A stretch of 64,000 bases of DNA, taken from contig VZRG01000760.1 of NCBI GenBank assembly GCA_013397435.1, forward strand, positions 248,001 to 312,000. The letters run 5' to 3'. The position numbers were made by a program, and so were the translations under genes. The stretch comes from Erythrocercus mccallii (lineage: Eukaryota; Chordata; Aves; Passeriformes; Dicruridae). This document shows positions 1 to 11,374 of this stretch, piece after piece. Numbering within the stretch: position 1 is the first letter of the stretch; each line of letters starts with the position of its first letter. The notes beneath the pieces were generated by a model. It was not told where the DNA came from. It saw only the letters and a list, made by a program, of their open reading frames with translations, and ran no database searches.

Positions 1-83
1 TTCTTTGCCTTGTTTTTCAGAATGTCAAGTTTGAACCGGCCACCACTGGTGGTGTTTTCTGGAATAGCACTGTTAGAAATGAC
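1..83 (-). CDS. TBC1D4: TBC1D4 exon 8 (presumptive), 5' part only
   Basis: The acceptor is a pyrimidine-rich stretch ending in acag, and the exon opens at 83 with GTC ATT TCT. It reads VISNSAIPENTTSGGRFKLD followed by ILKNKAK, then 2 nt of a further codon at the window edge. This is the linker after the second PTB domain of AS160. The segment GRFKLDILKNKAK precedes the stretch that, in mammals, carries the Ser570, Ser588 and Thr642 Akt sites, none of which is visible here. It follows exon 7 in phase 0 across an intron of 652 bp. The first residue is Val where I recall Thr in human. The exon is truncated only by the window, with no sign of a break. Confidence 0.93.
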
Positions 84-735
84 CTGTTGAAATGAGCAAG
101 GACACTATTCAGCTTCAGCAATTCTTTTTTTAATTGTGAAGACTGTTTCCAAAGACTAGAGCTGAACCAGGTTACATAAGAAACAAAATACTCTTGGCCT
201 TATTAAAAAAAAAAACAAACACAAACACACTACCCTCCTTCCAAAAAAAAAAACCCAACCAAAACAGTCTCCCAAACAAACAAACCAACCTACAGTTAAA
301 GACACATTCCATCCCAAAGACTATATTGTAAAAGTAAACCTATTTAACAATACTGTTGCCCATTTCCTTTGCAAGGTAAGTTTACAGTTTAAACTAAAAC
401 CAATGCCCTCTTCATTCCTATTCTTCCTAGATGTTACTACTTAGGCATTGGGCATCAAAAGGGAAAGAAAAAGAAGAGTTATCCTCACACTATAAGGAAA
501 TACAGACATAAAATTAATTAGTTGTCTTTCTTCCTGTCATGTCCCCTCAAGTTACAAAACCCAGGCAAGCCACTATAAATTAAATCAGATTTCTTTTCCT
601 GTGAAGTCCTTTTTAAATTATAATACCCAGCTTCAGGTACTCCTGAAGAAATGTAGCAGTGGTCTTACAATTAATTAAGACAGCATTTGAATAGAATGGG
701 AAGGGGGAGAGGAATAATACAAAACCAAGCTTTAC
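84..735 (-). other. Intron between exons 7 and 8
   Basis: This 652-bp GT-AG intron starts gtaaag and ends acag on the minus strand. It holds an A/C-rich low-complexity stretch (listed separately) and nothing else I can identify. Confidence 0.9.
204..292. repeat. A/C-rich low-complexity tract
   Basis: Runs of 10 to 12 A are interspersed with caaac, ccaacc and caaacaaac blocks. This is simple low-complexity DNA inside an intron. It is common in bird introns and could also be the degraded A-rich end of an old insertion. Confidence 0.7.
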
Positions 736-846
736 CGACGGTGCTTCACCAATGTGGATGTGTGTTTTCTGCTTAGTCTCACAGAGCTGACGGAGATGTA
801 AGATCACAAGTTCATTTTCTTCCTGGTCATTGTCAGGCTTCATTTT
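736..846 (-). CDS. TBC1D4: TBC1D4 exon 7 (presumptive)
   Basis: The exon is 111 nt, phase 0 at both ends, and encodes 37 residues: KMKPDNDQEENELVILHLRQ, then LCETKQKTHIHIGEAPS. The acceptor is tgacag immediately before AAA ATG AAG, and the donor is gtaaag immediately after TCG. The reading frame stays open into the intron for a further 41 codons, but the similarity to AS160 stops exactly at the donor, so the exon end is well fixed. It encodes the helical segment that follows the second PTB domain. The Glu/Gln-rich first half and the HIHIGE motif are near-identical to mammalian AS160. The internal ATG is a normal methionine and not a start. Confidence 0.96.
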
Positions 847-1602
847 CTGTCAATAACAGCCAAGAAAGGAGTTTGTCAATTTCAAGTCATGATTTGCTGT
901 TTTTCATTATTTTGTAGATATTCCTTGAAATTAATATACTGATACACCAAATGCCAGAGTGCATTGTTATTATGTCAAATTGTAATTCTGTCTGCCTTCA
1001 TACACCAGAGCAAGATAAAACAAAAACTGAAAGATGTTGCAGGCTGTAGAGAGAAAGGAGCCTTATGCCCATACATTTTCTTTTCTAACATTGTCTTTTA
1101 CTGTATAGCCTTCTAAGTGGCAAAAGGAAACCAAGTCACTCTGTTCTTCAGGAATCCAGAGAGGAGCACAGCCTTTGGAAACCTAAATCATTGTGTACTT
1201 CATCCGCCAGAGTACATTGGCTTACAACAGGTTGTTGCCAAAGTAAGTCAAAAAAGGCAAATTCTGAAAATGCTGGACATGTTCCTGATACCTGCATGTC
1301 CCTCCTGCTCTCAGCCTACCTACTCCCACATCACTTTCAAGCACAGAAACATGTTTACAGATGAAAAACAAAAAATATACTCTATGTAAGAACATAGAGC
1401 ATCTTAGCAAATTTGGGAAACAAAACCTTTCCAACAGCACATGAGGTTAAGTTGGAGCATTCTACTTCAGTATGATTTTTGGTGGAAAAATAGTAAATTC
1501 TAGATCAACTACACAACAAACCAAACAAATCAAAATCAAAAATATCTAGTTGATTTTATCATGGTTTTTTCAAATTAGGAAGAACAGCTTCTAAGGTATT
1601 AC
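847..1602 (-). other. Intron between exons 6 and 7
   Basis: This 756-bp intron has donor gtaata and acceptor acag. I see nothing recognisable in it. Short open frames on both strands between 1117 and 1440 look like chance. Confidence 0.9.
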
Positions 1603-1694
1603 CTGAACACGTTCAAAAATGTCTGCTTGCTCATTGTCAGTTAGTGATGACAGATGTCTCTGAATTACAAGTTTGGCTCTTGGTGGATAGAGTC
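1603..1694 (-). CDS. TBC1D4: TBC1D4 exon 6 (presumptive)
   Basis: The exon is 92 nt. It begins with the last two bases of a split Gly codon and ends in phase 0 at CAG. The encoded residues are [20 protein letters not shown] followed by [10 protein letters not shown], essentially identical to mammalian AS160. The acceptor is cctag at 1696-1695 and the donor is gtaata at 1602. The segment lies just after the second PTB domain and is predicted helical. This exon is too short to appear as a convincing open frame alone and was found by following the known protein order between exons 5 and 7. Confidence 0.96.
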
Positions 1695-3495
1695 CTAGGA
1701 AAAGAATGGACCATTAAAGATTGTCAATTCATGTCTAAAAACACTTTTGAGCAAAACAGCAGTAGAAGATATAAACCTGCAACTGAGTTTATACAAGTTA
1801 AATGTATGACAGTTGTATATCATGTGTATACATGATACAAGATAATTGAGATTTTGCTAAACCACATGGCTTTGTCTCCTTTCTTTAGCAGCAAAAATAT
1901 AACCAGCAGCAGCTAAGTGTCTGGCTCCTGTGTAAAAGCTTGTGCTCCCTATCCCACCAATGGTTTCTGTCCTAATGCCAAGAGATCACCGACAGCTGGA
2001 AGCCTAACAACTGTATGGGAGAGGAGAAGGAAAGGAGCAGATCAGGGAGAACGGGAGAGATAATCAATATTTAGGATACTTGGAAGTTTTTAGATGCTTT
2101 TAACTGAAAAATTCAGATGCCTTTCTGCCCAAGGAAAGGCTAGAGTAGAGGTCATACTAGAGAACTGAAGACATTTTTAAAAGCAAGAACAGCATAAAAG
2201 CTGTAAGAATAAAGGAAAGAATTTCTGGTACTCAATAAAGTGCACATTCTGTCACAGAGGTGATTCTAAGAAGCTACAAAAAATGTGAGTGAAAACAAAC
2301 CCCTCAAACCAGATCAAGATTTTTTTCCATCTAAGGTAGATATCGTTCATAGAAAATTACAATCAGAACTAATAAAAGATTTTTTTCAAAATAATGCAGC
2401 TTTAGTTTTGATATTGCTAAACTTCTAGACTCAAAGCAGATGGATAAAAAAAGGGACACTAAAGAAAGTTTTTTAGTCACTAAGACGAAATTACTACTGA
2501 AGTACTCTAGTTGCTGCCCCAAGAGAGATTTTATTTTGATACTGGGTACTTTTCAAGTTACTTACACTGCCTTATACAGCAGCCTCTAGAGTCTATAATT
2601 TACAGAAAACTTTCCCAGCTTAGCTTTGCCACTTCTGAATACTTGTTGTTAAACCTGGAAACTATAAGTCACAGCCTAGCAAAATTTCACCTCACTAGGA
2701 TTTTACACTTGGCTTTTCATCCACCAGAGGGAACCAAGTGGCAACAGTGACTTTCAATGAATGGGAGAACTGTAAATATTGAGCACCACCACAACCACAC
2801 CAGAAAATACAAGACTATTTGCTTTTTGTAACATACTTGCTTTTTTTTTTTTTTTTGCATACAATACTTTGCAAGGACACATAGAAGAGTGACTATAAAA
2901 TAGGAACCTAACATTCTTTAAAAACTTTTATCTTGTATCTTCTATTTTTGCATGTGTTCCAGTGTACATTTCCAGTGACCCTACAAAAGTTTGTGTATTC
3001 ATATCTGAAGTCAAGTAGTTGCCTTAACTTTCTTTATTGGATATTAGTCTCCTAACTTAATAATTTATTTTCCCATAATATAACTAGAGTTTAAAGTGTG
3101 TGAGGGAATAAACACAAAGAAGGAAAAAATAACCCCACAGAGGAATGAAGGAACACACAGGAAAGAAAGATCTTTTTTGATCATGACTGACTTTTTATGA
3201 GTAATTTTGAAAGCATGCAACTTGAGAAAAAAAACCCAAACAAATGGAAGGTCAGCTGATGAGTTTTGCTGCTCTGCTTAAGAAAGGTATGATGATGAAA
3301 GAGTATGTATTTGTAACAGAAGCTACACTATATTCTGTTGCAGTATCTTTGCTAACACGCCACCTAAATACAGAGAATGCAAAGTGACAGTGAGAATTGC
3401 ATACTAGAATAATTTTTTCTCTGCTCTTACATTGTCTAAGTTATTCCTCTAGAAAAATCAGCAAACCACAATTAGAAGGTAAACTCAGCTGCTAC
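1695..3495 (-). other. Intron between exons 5 and 6
   Basis: This 1801-bp intron has donor gtagca and acceptor cctag. It holds a 16-base T tract (2841-2856) and otherwise nothing I can identify. Confidence 0.9.
2841..2856. repeat. Poly-T homopolymer, 16 bases
   Basis: An uninterrupted run of 16 T reads as poly-A on the transcribed strand. No retrotransposed body is recognisable next to it. Confidence 0.85.
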
Positions 3496-3628
3496 CTTCA
3501 ATTCTTTCACAAAGTTTGTGCAATGAATGCATAGGGCAGGCCTCACACAGTTTAATCTGCGTCTTGGCATTTTGCAGGGCTGCAGCAGTGCTGAAGGCTT
3601 GCTTCAGGGTCAGCATCACCTCATCAAC
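3496..3628 (-). CDS. TBC1D4: TBC1D4 exon 5 (presumptive), end of PTB domain 2
   Basis: The exon is 133 nt, opening in phase 0 with GTT GAT GAG after acceptor atatag. It ends with one base of a split Gly codon before donor gtagca. It encodes VDEVMLTLKQAFSTAAALQN, then AKTQIKLCEACPMHSLHKLC and ERIE. The first half is the C-terminal amphipathic helix that closes a PTB fold. The Cys-rich CEACPMHSLHKLCERIE segment is a signature shared by TBC1D1 and TBC1D4, and the LKQAFSTAAALQ sequence fits TBC1D4. The donor gtagca is weaker than the others in this gene, but the phase match to the next exon is exact. Confidence 0.96.
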
Positions 3629-3931
3629 CTATATGGGAAAGAGGGAAAAGAGTATATAAACAAAAATACATGCTATGTACACGAAATTAGATTTATAAGT
3701 CACATCTCAGACAGGTGCTTTACAATTAAAGAAAAAGACAAAACCCTACAAACCCATTTGCTGTTTTCTAAAGAGATCAAGGTTGAATTCCCAAGGTTTC
3801 TGCTTTTTCTGTAGATGGTCACCACCTTTAAGTTCTGCCAGACAATGTAATTTTTATGTCTAACTGCAGCTACTCAAGCTTACTGGGAAAGCACCCACTA
3901 TTTTAAGAAGCTGCAAGTGATAATTTTTGGT

Positions 3932-3963
3932 TTGAATATATGCTTGAATATATTATTTGAATA
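3932..3963. repeat. Short AT-rich tandem repeat entering the gap
   Basis: TTGAATA occurs at 3932-3938, 3944-3950 and 3957-3963, a period of 12 to 13 bp, with the last copy touching the first N. It looks like the edge of a longer tandem array. Confidence 0.6.
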
Positions 3964-4053
3964 NNNNNNNNNNNNNNNNNNNNNNNNNNNNNNNNNNNNN
4001 NNNNNNNNNNNNNNNNNNNNNNNNNNNNNNNNNNNNNNNNNNNNNNNNNNNNN
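3964..4053. other. Assembly gap (90 N)
   Basis: There are ninety consecutive undetermined bases. All expected exons on both sides are present, so no coding sequence needs to be hidden here. Confidence 0.99.
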
Positions 4054-6103
4054 GTTTCTGCTGTAAACTGCACATGTTCCCTCTTAACCCCTGTCCTCCC
4101 ACCACTAAAACATTTTAGCACCAACCCCCACAGACCCACCTCTGCTGCCAGACAGGAGCTCCCACAGCAGTTCACTTTTCTCCTGGATACCAAACTTGCC
4201 TGCAGCTTCAGTACAATCACTACGTATCCTTAAGTGCTACTGGCCTGCCTTGCAGTCTGCCCTGATCTTTCCTCTGCTGCTACCACAAACACAGCAGTGA
4301 AGTATTCCCACACACCAGCACTAGAAAACCTCAGCTTGTGTCTAAGAAAGGTTAAGCTCGCAGCATTTATCCACATTCACTCAAATATGCTCCCAGACCT
4401 CGCATACAAAGCACTTGGAGTTCCCCTCTCTGTATTCCGGGGGAATACAATGCTTATTACAAGCTGTTTGCTCACTCTCAGCATTAGCAAGGAAAGAGGG
4501 AGACAGAAGCTTGAGAACAATTTGAGGAACGAAATCAGTATTCTACTTCAGAATCAAGTCTTCACTCTGCTTGTTACTTTCTCTTATAAGCAGGGAAGAA
4601 GAAAACTCAAATATCTGAGACCAAATTCATGCAGTTTAACATTAAAAACTGGGTGCTTTCTCATCTTAGCAATAAAGCAGAACATTTAACAGTGAATGTC
4701 CATCTTGCAACATGGACTGATAGGATTTTTAAGTTGGCTACAATCCCTCTCCAATGCAAGATCCACAGAACAGTGCTAAGCGTACGGATTATGATTACCC
4801 TAAAATCATAAGAACTATAGCACAAACTGTAACTAGGCTTAGAGCAAATATACACAAGCCTCCCAACACAACCTGCTTGGCAGTGGAGAATCTGGAAAGT
4901 TCTGCCCTGCCACAGTCAAATTGCTACCAGGATCCAAGTGATTGCATCTGAAAGTAGCTCAGAAATGTTTGTTTCATATTGCAGAGTGGGCATACCCACA
5001 CATATCAGTACTAAAATAAACAAAGAGGTTCATAAAAACATGAGGATTTTAGACACCACTTAAGCCTTTGAATTATGCATGGTCAGATTTATCAGTAGGT
5101 CAGATGTAACATTTTCTGTTAGTACAATGATAAAAGTGATTTCATAGCAAGCTCCCATTTTGACAAAAATGCAGCCTCAGCTGCCCTTGTACATCTAGAG
5201 CTGTTAGCTTTTGAAGTTTTATTGATGCAAATCTACTCACTCTCAAGCTAGTCAATGGATTAACAAATTACATTTTCAGATAGCTAGAAAAGTGATTTTT
5301 AAGTTTATCTGAGAAAGAGTTAGCAGCCGTTGCCAGTGCTAACAAACAAACAGAAGCAAGCATGTTCCAGAATAGGAAACATCTTTTAAAGTGTCACAAT
5401 TTTTAAAAGAAATGTAGTAGTAAAAATTATTTCCTGTATGTACCTCACACTATTAAGCCACCTGTTATCAGTAAAATCAGTGGCATCTGGAAGTTCAGTT
5501 AATTGATACATACTACATACAATGTCCAATGTACTTTTTTATAGTTATATACATCCAGGAATACTATGCTTTTCTTTTTCTGTGATCAGATGCTGCTATT
5601 TTCTTCTCCTGAGGAACAAAACAGACTACATGGAAAAAGCTAAAGCCAGACGTAGGCTTAAGATACATGCAGGATCAGTCAGCAGTTTAAACCCTACCCT
5701 GAAGGGTATGTTTGGGTTTTATCATCAGGTTTGTTACTGATTCAACATATGTCTTTACATGTTTAATGGGGAATCAAGTCTCTCCACAGTTAGATTTGGA
5801 AGAGTTACAGTCAAATACAGAGCCCAAATATGCTCACAGTCCACGTGCACAAACACACCCATATGGATTCATCTATTTGTTTCTGATATATGCATCAGCA
5901 GGGTAGCAGGATGTGGCTATGTATGAACAGAATGCACTCATTTCCTATTGCAAATTTGCGTATGCACAGCTGAGGCCTTGCACCTGAGCAGATGTCAACA
6001 CTGAGGCTCAGCTGACACAGCAGAATAAAAGAGACTCCTATAGTTCAGGAAATGCCTTGCAAATGCTCTGATGAAATGGTTAGGATCACTAATAAATACT
6101 CAC

Positions 6104-6208
6104 CAGAGACTCACTTGCACACTGGAACACATAGCAAACATACTGGCTTAACCCAGATTCCACAGATTCCCGGCAAATAAAACCAAAGTGATCAACGTGT
6201 TTTATACC
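6104..6208 (-). CDS. TBC1D4: TBC1D4 exon 4 (presumptive), PTB domain 2 core
   Basis: The exon is 105 nt and phase 0 at both ends, with acceptor ttttag before GGT ATA AAA and a strong donor gtgagt after CTG. It encodes GIKHVDHFGFICRESVESGL, then SQYVCYVFQCASESL. The HVDHFGFICRE motif and the following YVCYVFQC strand are the central beta strands of the second PTB domain, very close to mammalian AS160. The loop reads SVESG where I recall SPEPG in human, which is a normal loop change. In TBC1D4 the PTB domains serve protein interaction and membrane targeting rather than catalysis. Confidence 0.96.
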
Positions 6209-9200
6209 CTAAAAGAATTTAAAAACAGCATTAGTGGACTATTTTATAAACAGGTTTAGTTTCCAAAAATTTGAATTTTAAAATCTGAACTATAAATGCA
6301 TACCCCTAATGATCTATTTTTTGTATTTAAGTCATATAAACATCTTTATACAATCAAAACCAAAGTTATACAGCAATAAACCTGGACCAGAATTTATTCC
6401 ATTAGCAAAACTGGATTTTCAGGGAAGCAAACTAAAAACTGCTGGGTTGTATTTGGAATTGTCTCCACAGTGAAAATTTGCTGTTATGAGCCCATGCTAA
6501 AACACAGGATTGAAGAAATATCAGGGTAGCAGCAGACTCTTGCTTTCCCCTAATACATGTTAGGACTACACACACATACACCCCACCCCCTCAAAAAAAG
6601 GGAATGAGTGGAAACATACAGAATTCCAACTAAATTCTGAAATATATTCTTTGAGACTGAGCTACACACCAGAAGTTTCAAGAGTTACTACACATTACTA
6701 CTGACACTTTTTTTCAAGATCTTAGTATAACAGCTTGACTGGGTAAGCTGCCTTGCTAAAAACAGCACTGAGAAGATCAAAGACAGCTGCTTCCTAAGAA
6801 GCACTATATTCCTAGTCTCAGTTCAGGGAACATGACTCACTATTGTTAAAACTTTTGCCAATGCTTTTATCATCTGAGTATGGTAATAGTAGATTTTCTC
6901 CAAATGAAAGCCTAATCCCTCAAATTCAAATACAACAAAAGTCAGAACATGGCTGCTTGGATCCGTCTCCAAAGAAAACACATATATCATAAAAGAGAGG
7001 AGGAGGCAAAGCAACTTGCCTGTCACTACAGAAAACACTCTAAACAAAACTGGAAATGCAGTACATGACATACTGAACATATTGTCACTACGCACTGTTC
7101 CTTTTAAAAACAAAATTCCAAAAGTCACATTTTGTGCCACTTAAGAGGTGCAGAGGGTTGCTAAGATGACACAAATGGCATTAGCTGAACCATAGTCCAA
7201 CTAATCTTGACTTCATTTTCTCATGACATATGAAGTCTTCAAAGGCATAAAATAAAAAAGATCAGATGTATACACATGTTGATCTATAGAACAGTGAAGT
7301 GTTGACCTCAGTTTTGCACGAAAACGTATTAATTAAAGGTGGTTTGGTGAGATGCCAGTTCCCTCCTTATTGACAGTGCCTGAACAAGTCTACTCCTGTC
7401 TGCTGTCTTGACTTCTCAGTCTCCACAGGAGAACATTTGAGGAGGGAGACAGATGTGACACTTGCCCTACTGAAGCACAAATAGGACAGTATGTTCCTAA
7501 ATCAACAGTACTTCCATCACATTTCTTTAAGACGGTGGCTTTAAGAGGTCATGACAACAGAGTGAAGTTTTCTGTTGTTCTGGGTTCCCTCAAGGGGAAG
7601 GCTGCAACAAGAAAACTTCTACAGCTATTTGATATCTGAGTTTAGACTGCACACACAGAGGTTTATCATCAATTATGTGTGCTGATTGACAATTATAAGG
7701 AGTGTGGATAATTATTTGAATGCAGCAGCTCAACCATGCTTAAGCTACGGGATAAAAAATACCTTTATTAGACCAGACAAAGAGAATCCAGAATGCAAAC
7801 TGGCAATAACATCTCCTTTTCATTGTTTGTAAAGCTTGGAAGGACAAATATTCTTAAGCCACAGTCCCACAATACATAGTAAATCACTGCCCTATAAATC
7901 CGTAACAGAGGAGCCCTGGGGCTAGCAGCAAGTTCTTAAAGGAAGTAGTGATGAGGTTTATGCAACCAATCTTAGTCTTGAAAAAATTAATATTTTATTT
8001 TGTTTGAACACAGAAACCCCTCAACTTCTCTAAAGTAACTGTTTCACATAAAAAAAAACAACCAAAAACAAACAAAACCCCCAAAGTATTGTGACTGCCT
8101 CTTTGAGTTATTCAAGAATGCAAAGTAACAGAAGCTTTGCTCCTAATGAAAGCAAAGAGGTGGAGTGAAAAACACCTCCAAAGTACAACATACAGAATTA
8201 TCTGACACTATTTACTGTACAAAGTTATTTTCCTGAAAGAAAGCCGGGCCTTCAAGGTTTTCCATGGTCTTATTGGTCACCATACTTTAAAGTCAGCAGA
8301 AAAAAGGTTGTCGCCACTTAGGACTGTTTTGTTTGACTATTATAAGTATGTATATACAACCTAGGAGTCCAGTACCTAAAGGTGAAGTGTAATTTCAGTA
8401 GACCCAAAAAGCAGAAGACCCAAGTCACCTGCAAATTCTGCTTTCCATACCTCTGCTTTAAGAATCATTTTGATCTGTATTTATTATAAAGCTATTACTA
8501 CATTGTTTGATTATACTGTCACATTCTGTTTTGCATTAGCTTTTTTCCTCTACCAAAAGCAATACAAATTGTAGTTAAAATGCAGAGTTAATTTAAGGAC
8601 CTGGACCTTTAGTTGGTAGCTCAACACTTCACTTGAGTTACAAGTATTGCCTAATTCTTAATTTGTCTAATTGGTAGCCCAGTCATGCAAGAGCAGACTT
8701 GTTATTAGCATTAAAATGAATGCACTTAGGGGTGAAATACAGGTTTAGACAATGCCAAAGTGTATTTTAAACTAGAATAATCATATTTAAGGAGGCCTGA
8801 AGTGATGATGTGGCATGGCAAATGAAAAGAGATAATAAAGACCTCAAACCAAAAAGTGTCTGTAGTAACTGGTGCTGAACAAGAGCAAGATGAAAAGGTA
8901 GCCGTGACATTTAACTTTACAAGAAATAGTTATTTATTACTGAACATATCTAGGTACACCTATCACCATATTCTCCAGAAGAAATGATGCAGGTGAACTG
9001 CTGTTTTCCTGAGGGTTTGATTTGATGCTCTCCTCCTTTCATTCTGAAGGCTTTCAGGAACTTATCTGCTCAGAAAAAGTACACTCAGAGCATCCTAAGT
9101 GGAGATTAAACTGCTTCCAAAAACATATCCAATCCCAAAAAAACAATCCATATTCCAAAGCAGAACAGTTTATACTTTTTTACTGACAAGTGATTGAAGT

Positions 9201-9376
9201 CGCTGCTATTACCCAGCTCAGACTGGTTATTTCACACTCATATTTTCAGGACTTCTTTGGAAAAAGAATTCTACATTTCTTTTTTTCTCCTGCCTATAGA
9301 CCAGCTAGACAACATCACTGAAGAACAAAATCTTTTTCTCCTGATGATCTACATACTGCTTCTTATTAATGCTTAC
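6209..9376 (-). other. Intron between exons 3 and 4
   Basis: This 3168-bp intron has donor gtaagc and acceptor ttttag. It is AT-rich with scattered A/C-rich low-complexity patches, for example near 8049-8090. No gene or recognisable transposon was found. Confidence 0.9.
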
Positions 9377-9466
9377 CTGAGAACACGAGGAGATATCTTT
9401 AAAATTCTTTTCAAACACAACAGATTTGGTATCTGGACTGATGAGGTTAACTTCAAACCTTCCAAC
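9377..9466 (-). CDS. TBC1D4: TBC1D4 exon 3 (presumptive), PTB domain 2 start
   Basis: The exon is 90 nt and phase 0 at both ends. The acceptor has a good pyrimidine tract ending cctttag before GTT GGA AGG, and the donor is gtaagc after CAG. It encodes VGRFEVNLISPDTKSVVFEK followed by NFKDISSCSQ. This is the first beta hairpin of the second PTB domain and joins directly to the MLFQ end of exon 2. Differences from the human sequence as I recall it are conservative (Val for Ile, Phe for Leu). Confidence 0.96.
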
Positions 9467-10771
9467 CTAAAGGGGAGAAAAATAAATCTAATATATTACT
9501 GTCTTGGGAGCATAGCATTTACAGCAAAAAAAAGTCAGAATCTTGCCCTTTCTTGTTCACAGGGAGTACCTTTTTGGCACAACAGCTTACTCAGCAGGGA
9601 CAACGGTGCCAGGGTGCTGTAATTCTGCCTATGTTGAGTAAGAATACTTCAGCAAGAACAATACACTCAGCGAATAACAAAAACTACTTGGAAAAAACAC
9701 AGCTTTTCTTCCCCACATTTTTTCTTCAAGTTATTATAGTCCAAATATCACAGACAATACTAAAACCTTTAGGAAACAATGTGGCTAAATTAAAAGCTGA
9801 AACAAAAATTTGGAATTCTTGGTTTTTAAGTTAAGTTAGCTGAGAAACTAAGATAATACTTTTTGGTTTGCATTAATTCCAAATGAGAAAGAGTAGGTTC
9901 TATAGCAAACTACCTTTCAGATTTCCCAAACTGCTTCTCAAGACCATGGAATTTATTCTACAGATCTCAGAGATTTTGTCAGCAAAATCCTTTCATTACT
10001 AGTGATAAGCTGTGGCTTTCTGAAGAGCAATGCACTGTTACTTCAGATATCATTTCCTCAAAAGAATAAAAAACAATAATGATCATTAAAACAAATGGAA
10101 AGACAAAATCCAGGCATTTAGCCTGCTGTTATTTTAAGGCCCAAGGTTTTTCTTTTTATGGGTCACCTCCTTTATGTGTCCTTCTGTTTTCTTACAACAA
10201 GTTCCAAAGATGTGAAATGCACTTCAGGCAAGAGAAGAAATAACCATTGGAGTCTGAAGGAAGAAGCCTTCAGTGCAGAGATGTTTGAATACTCATCTGG
10301 TAAAGAGGAGACTTTAATACAAATTATCAAAAAGAGGTTGGCTCAAACACAAGGCTGTGGAAGTCTTATGTGAAGCTTTTCTTTTTAAGTGCATAAAAGA
10401 AGAGGTTTTGTTTGTGTGGTAATCTTCATTAACTCTCTTTTTGAAAAAATATTCATGTTTTTCAGCTAGGTTCTAAATATCACAGTCAATCTAGAACTGC
10501 ATATAAAATAATTATTTCACTAAAAACTCTACTTCTTTGATTACTCCATAAATAATTATTTTTTCTTAAAATTTGCCTGAACTCATGAGTCAAGGTGAAA
10601 AGTTCAGCTACTCATGTTCCAACCATTTATGAACAGATACAAAAATATTTATGAAAAATCATGAAGCTATACTGGATCCATATTACTTATCTTGCAAAAC
10701 TTGTCTCAAACTGCACAGGGAAAGAAGATACGATACAAAACCAACAGGAAATTGCTCATCCTAGAACACAC
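9467..10771 (-). other. Intron between exons 2 and 3
   Basis: This 1305-bp intron has donor gtgtgt and acceptor cctttag. I see nothing else in it. Confidence 0.9.
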
Positions 10772-11374
10772 CTGGAACAACATTGTCCTGTTCTTCTCAG
10801 AATCAGAAGGCTGAACGTGACTGGGTGCGCTTGCGTGTCTTCTGCGGGACTGTATTTTCAGGTTTGTGTCATGAACCCTTCTCTGCATCACTGCAGTGAC
10901 ACTGCTGCACCGGGAGCGAAACTCCTGCTGCTCATCAAAGCCAGAGTCCTCTAAAATCCTCTCTGGAAAGAAGCCACGAGTGCTGGCCAGGTTGGTCAAG
11001 TTGGTCTGGCTGCCAATTGTAAACATTGCAGCATGCCCTGAAGTGCTGTTTGGGCTGTCCAGCTCCTCAAATGGGCTGTCCAGAGGAGAAGCTGGCACAT
11101 TTTCTTCACACAGGGGCAAGTCCAAACTCGACTCATTATTCCGCTGCTCGTTTAACAGTTTCAGGCGCTGGCGCTCATGAAGGCTGAATTTCTCTATGCA
11201 GTCATCAATCAGTGTGGAGGGAGCTTTCTTGTGAGCCACTGTCACCTTTCCACAGTACAAGACCTCAAACTTTTGAGAGTCATAGAAGGCATCTTCACTA
11301 TCTTTACTTGGTTTGGCATCTTCTTTCAGTGCTGCTTTAGAGACTTGTCTTATGCTGCTGATGACATCAGGAAC
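10772..11374 (-). CDS. TBC1D4: TBC1D4 exon 2 (presumptive), PTB1 end and phospho-insert
   Basis: The exon is 603 nt (201 codons), phase 0 at both ends, with acceptor cgtag before GTT CCT GAT and donor gtgtgt after CAG. In order: VPDVISSIRQVSKAALKEDA, the last helix of PTB domain 1 (residues 1-20); a short linker; FEVLYCGKVTVAHKKAP and LIDDCIEKFSLHERQRLKLL (about 36-75), a strand and helix resembling the start of PTB domain 2; a divergent Ser/Pro/Asn-rich linker (about 76-130); then FPERILEDSGFDEQQEFRS with two Akt motifs, RSRCSS and RRRHAS, matching mammalian Ser318 and Ser341. The Ser341 site binds 14-3-3 after insulin signalling. The exon ends SEKNRTMLFQ, leading into PTB2. The linker is unlike the human one; the flanks are nearly identical. 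The start codon is not here, as this is an internal exon. Confidence 0.96.

Larger units (their letters stand above)
3629..6103 (-). other. Intron between exons 4 and 5, with assembly gap
   Basis: This 2475-bp intron (as assembled) has donor gtgagt and acceptor atatag. It contains a run of 90 N at 3964-4053, so its true length is uncertain. A plus-strand open frame at 4234-4689 resembles no protein I know and is not called. Confidence 0.9.

Noticed and set aside
3903..4220. Minus-strand frame of 105 codons
   Set aside because: It is open only because it runs through the 90-N gap.
4234..4689. Plus-strand frame of 151 codons
   Set aside because: It lies within a TBC1D4 intron, antisense, with no recognisable domain or splice structure; likely chance.
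10661..11180. Plus-strand frames overlapping exon 2
   Set aside because: They are antisense shadows of the well-supported TBC1D4 exon.
1..11374. Assignment to the paralogue TBC1D1
   Set aside because: Diagnostic residues in exons 2, 5 and 7 (HVQPSDSEKNRTMLFQV, TLKQAFSTAAALQ, DQEENELVILHLRQLC) follow TBC1D4 and not TBC1D1.
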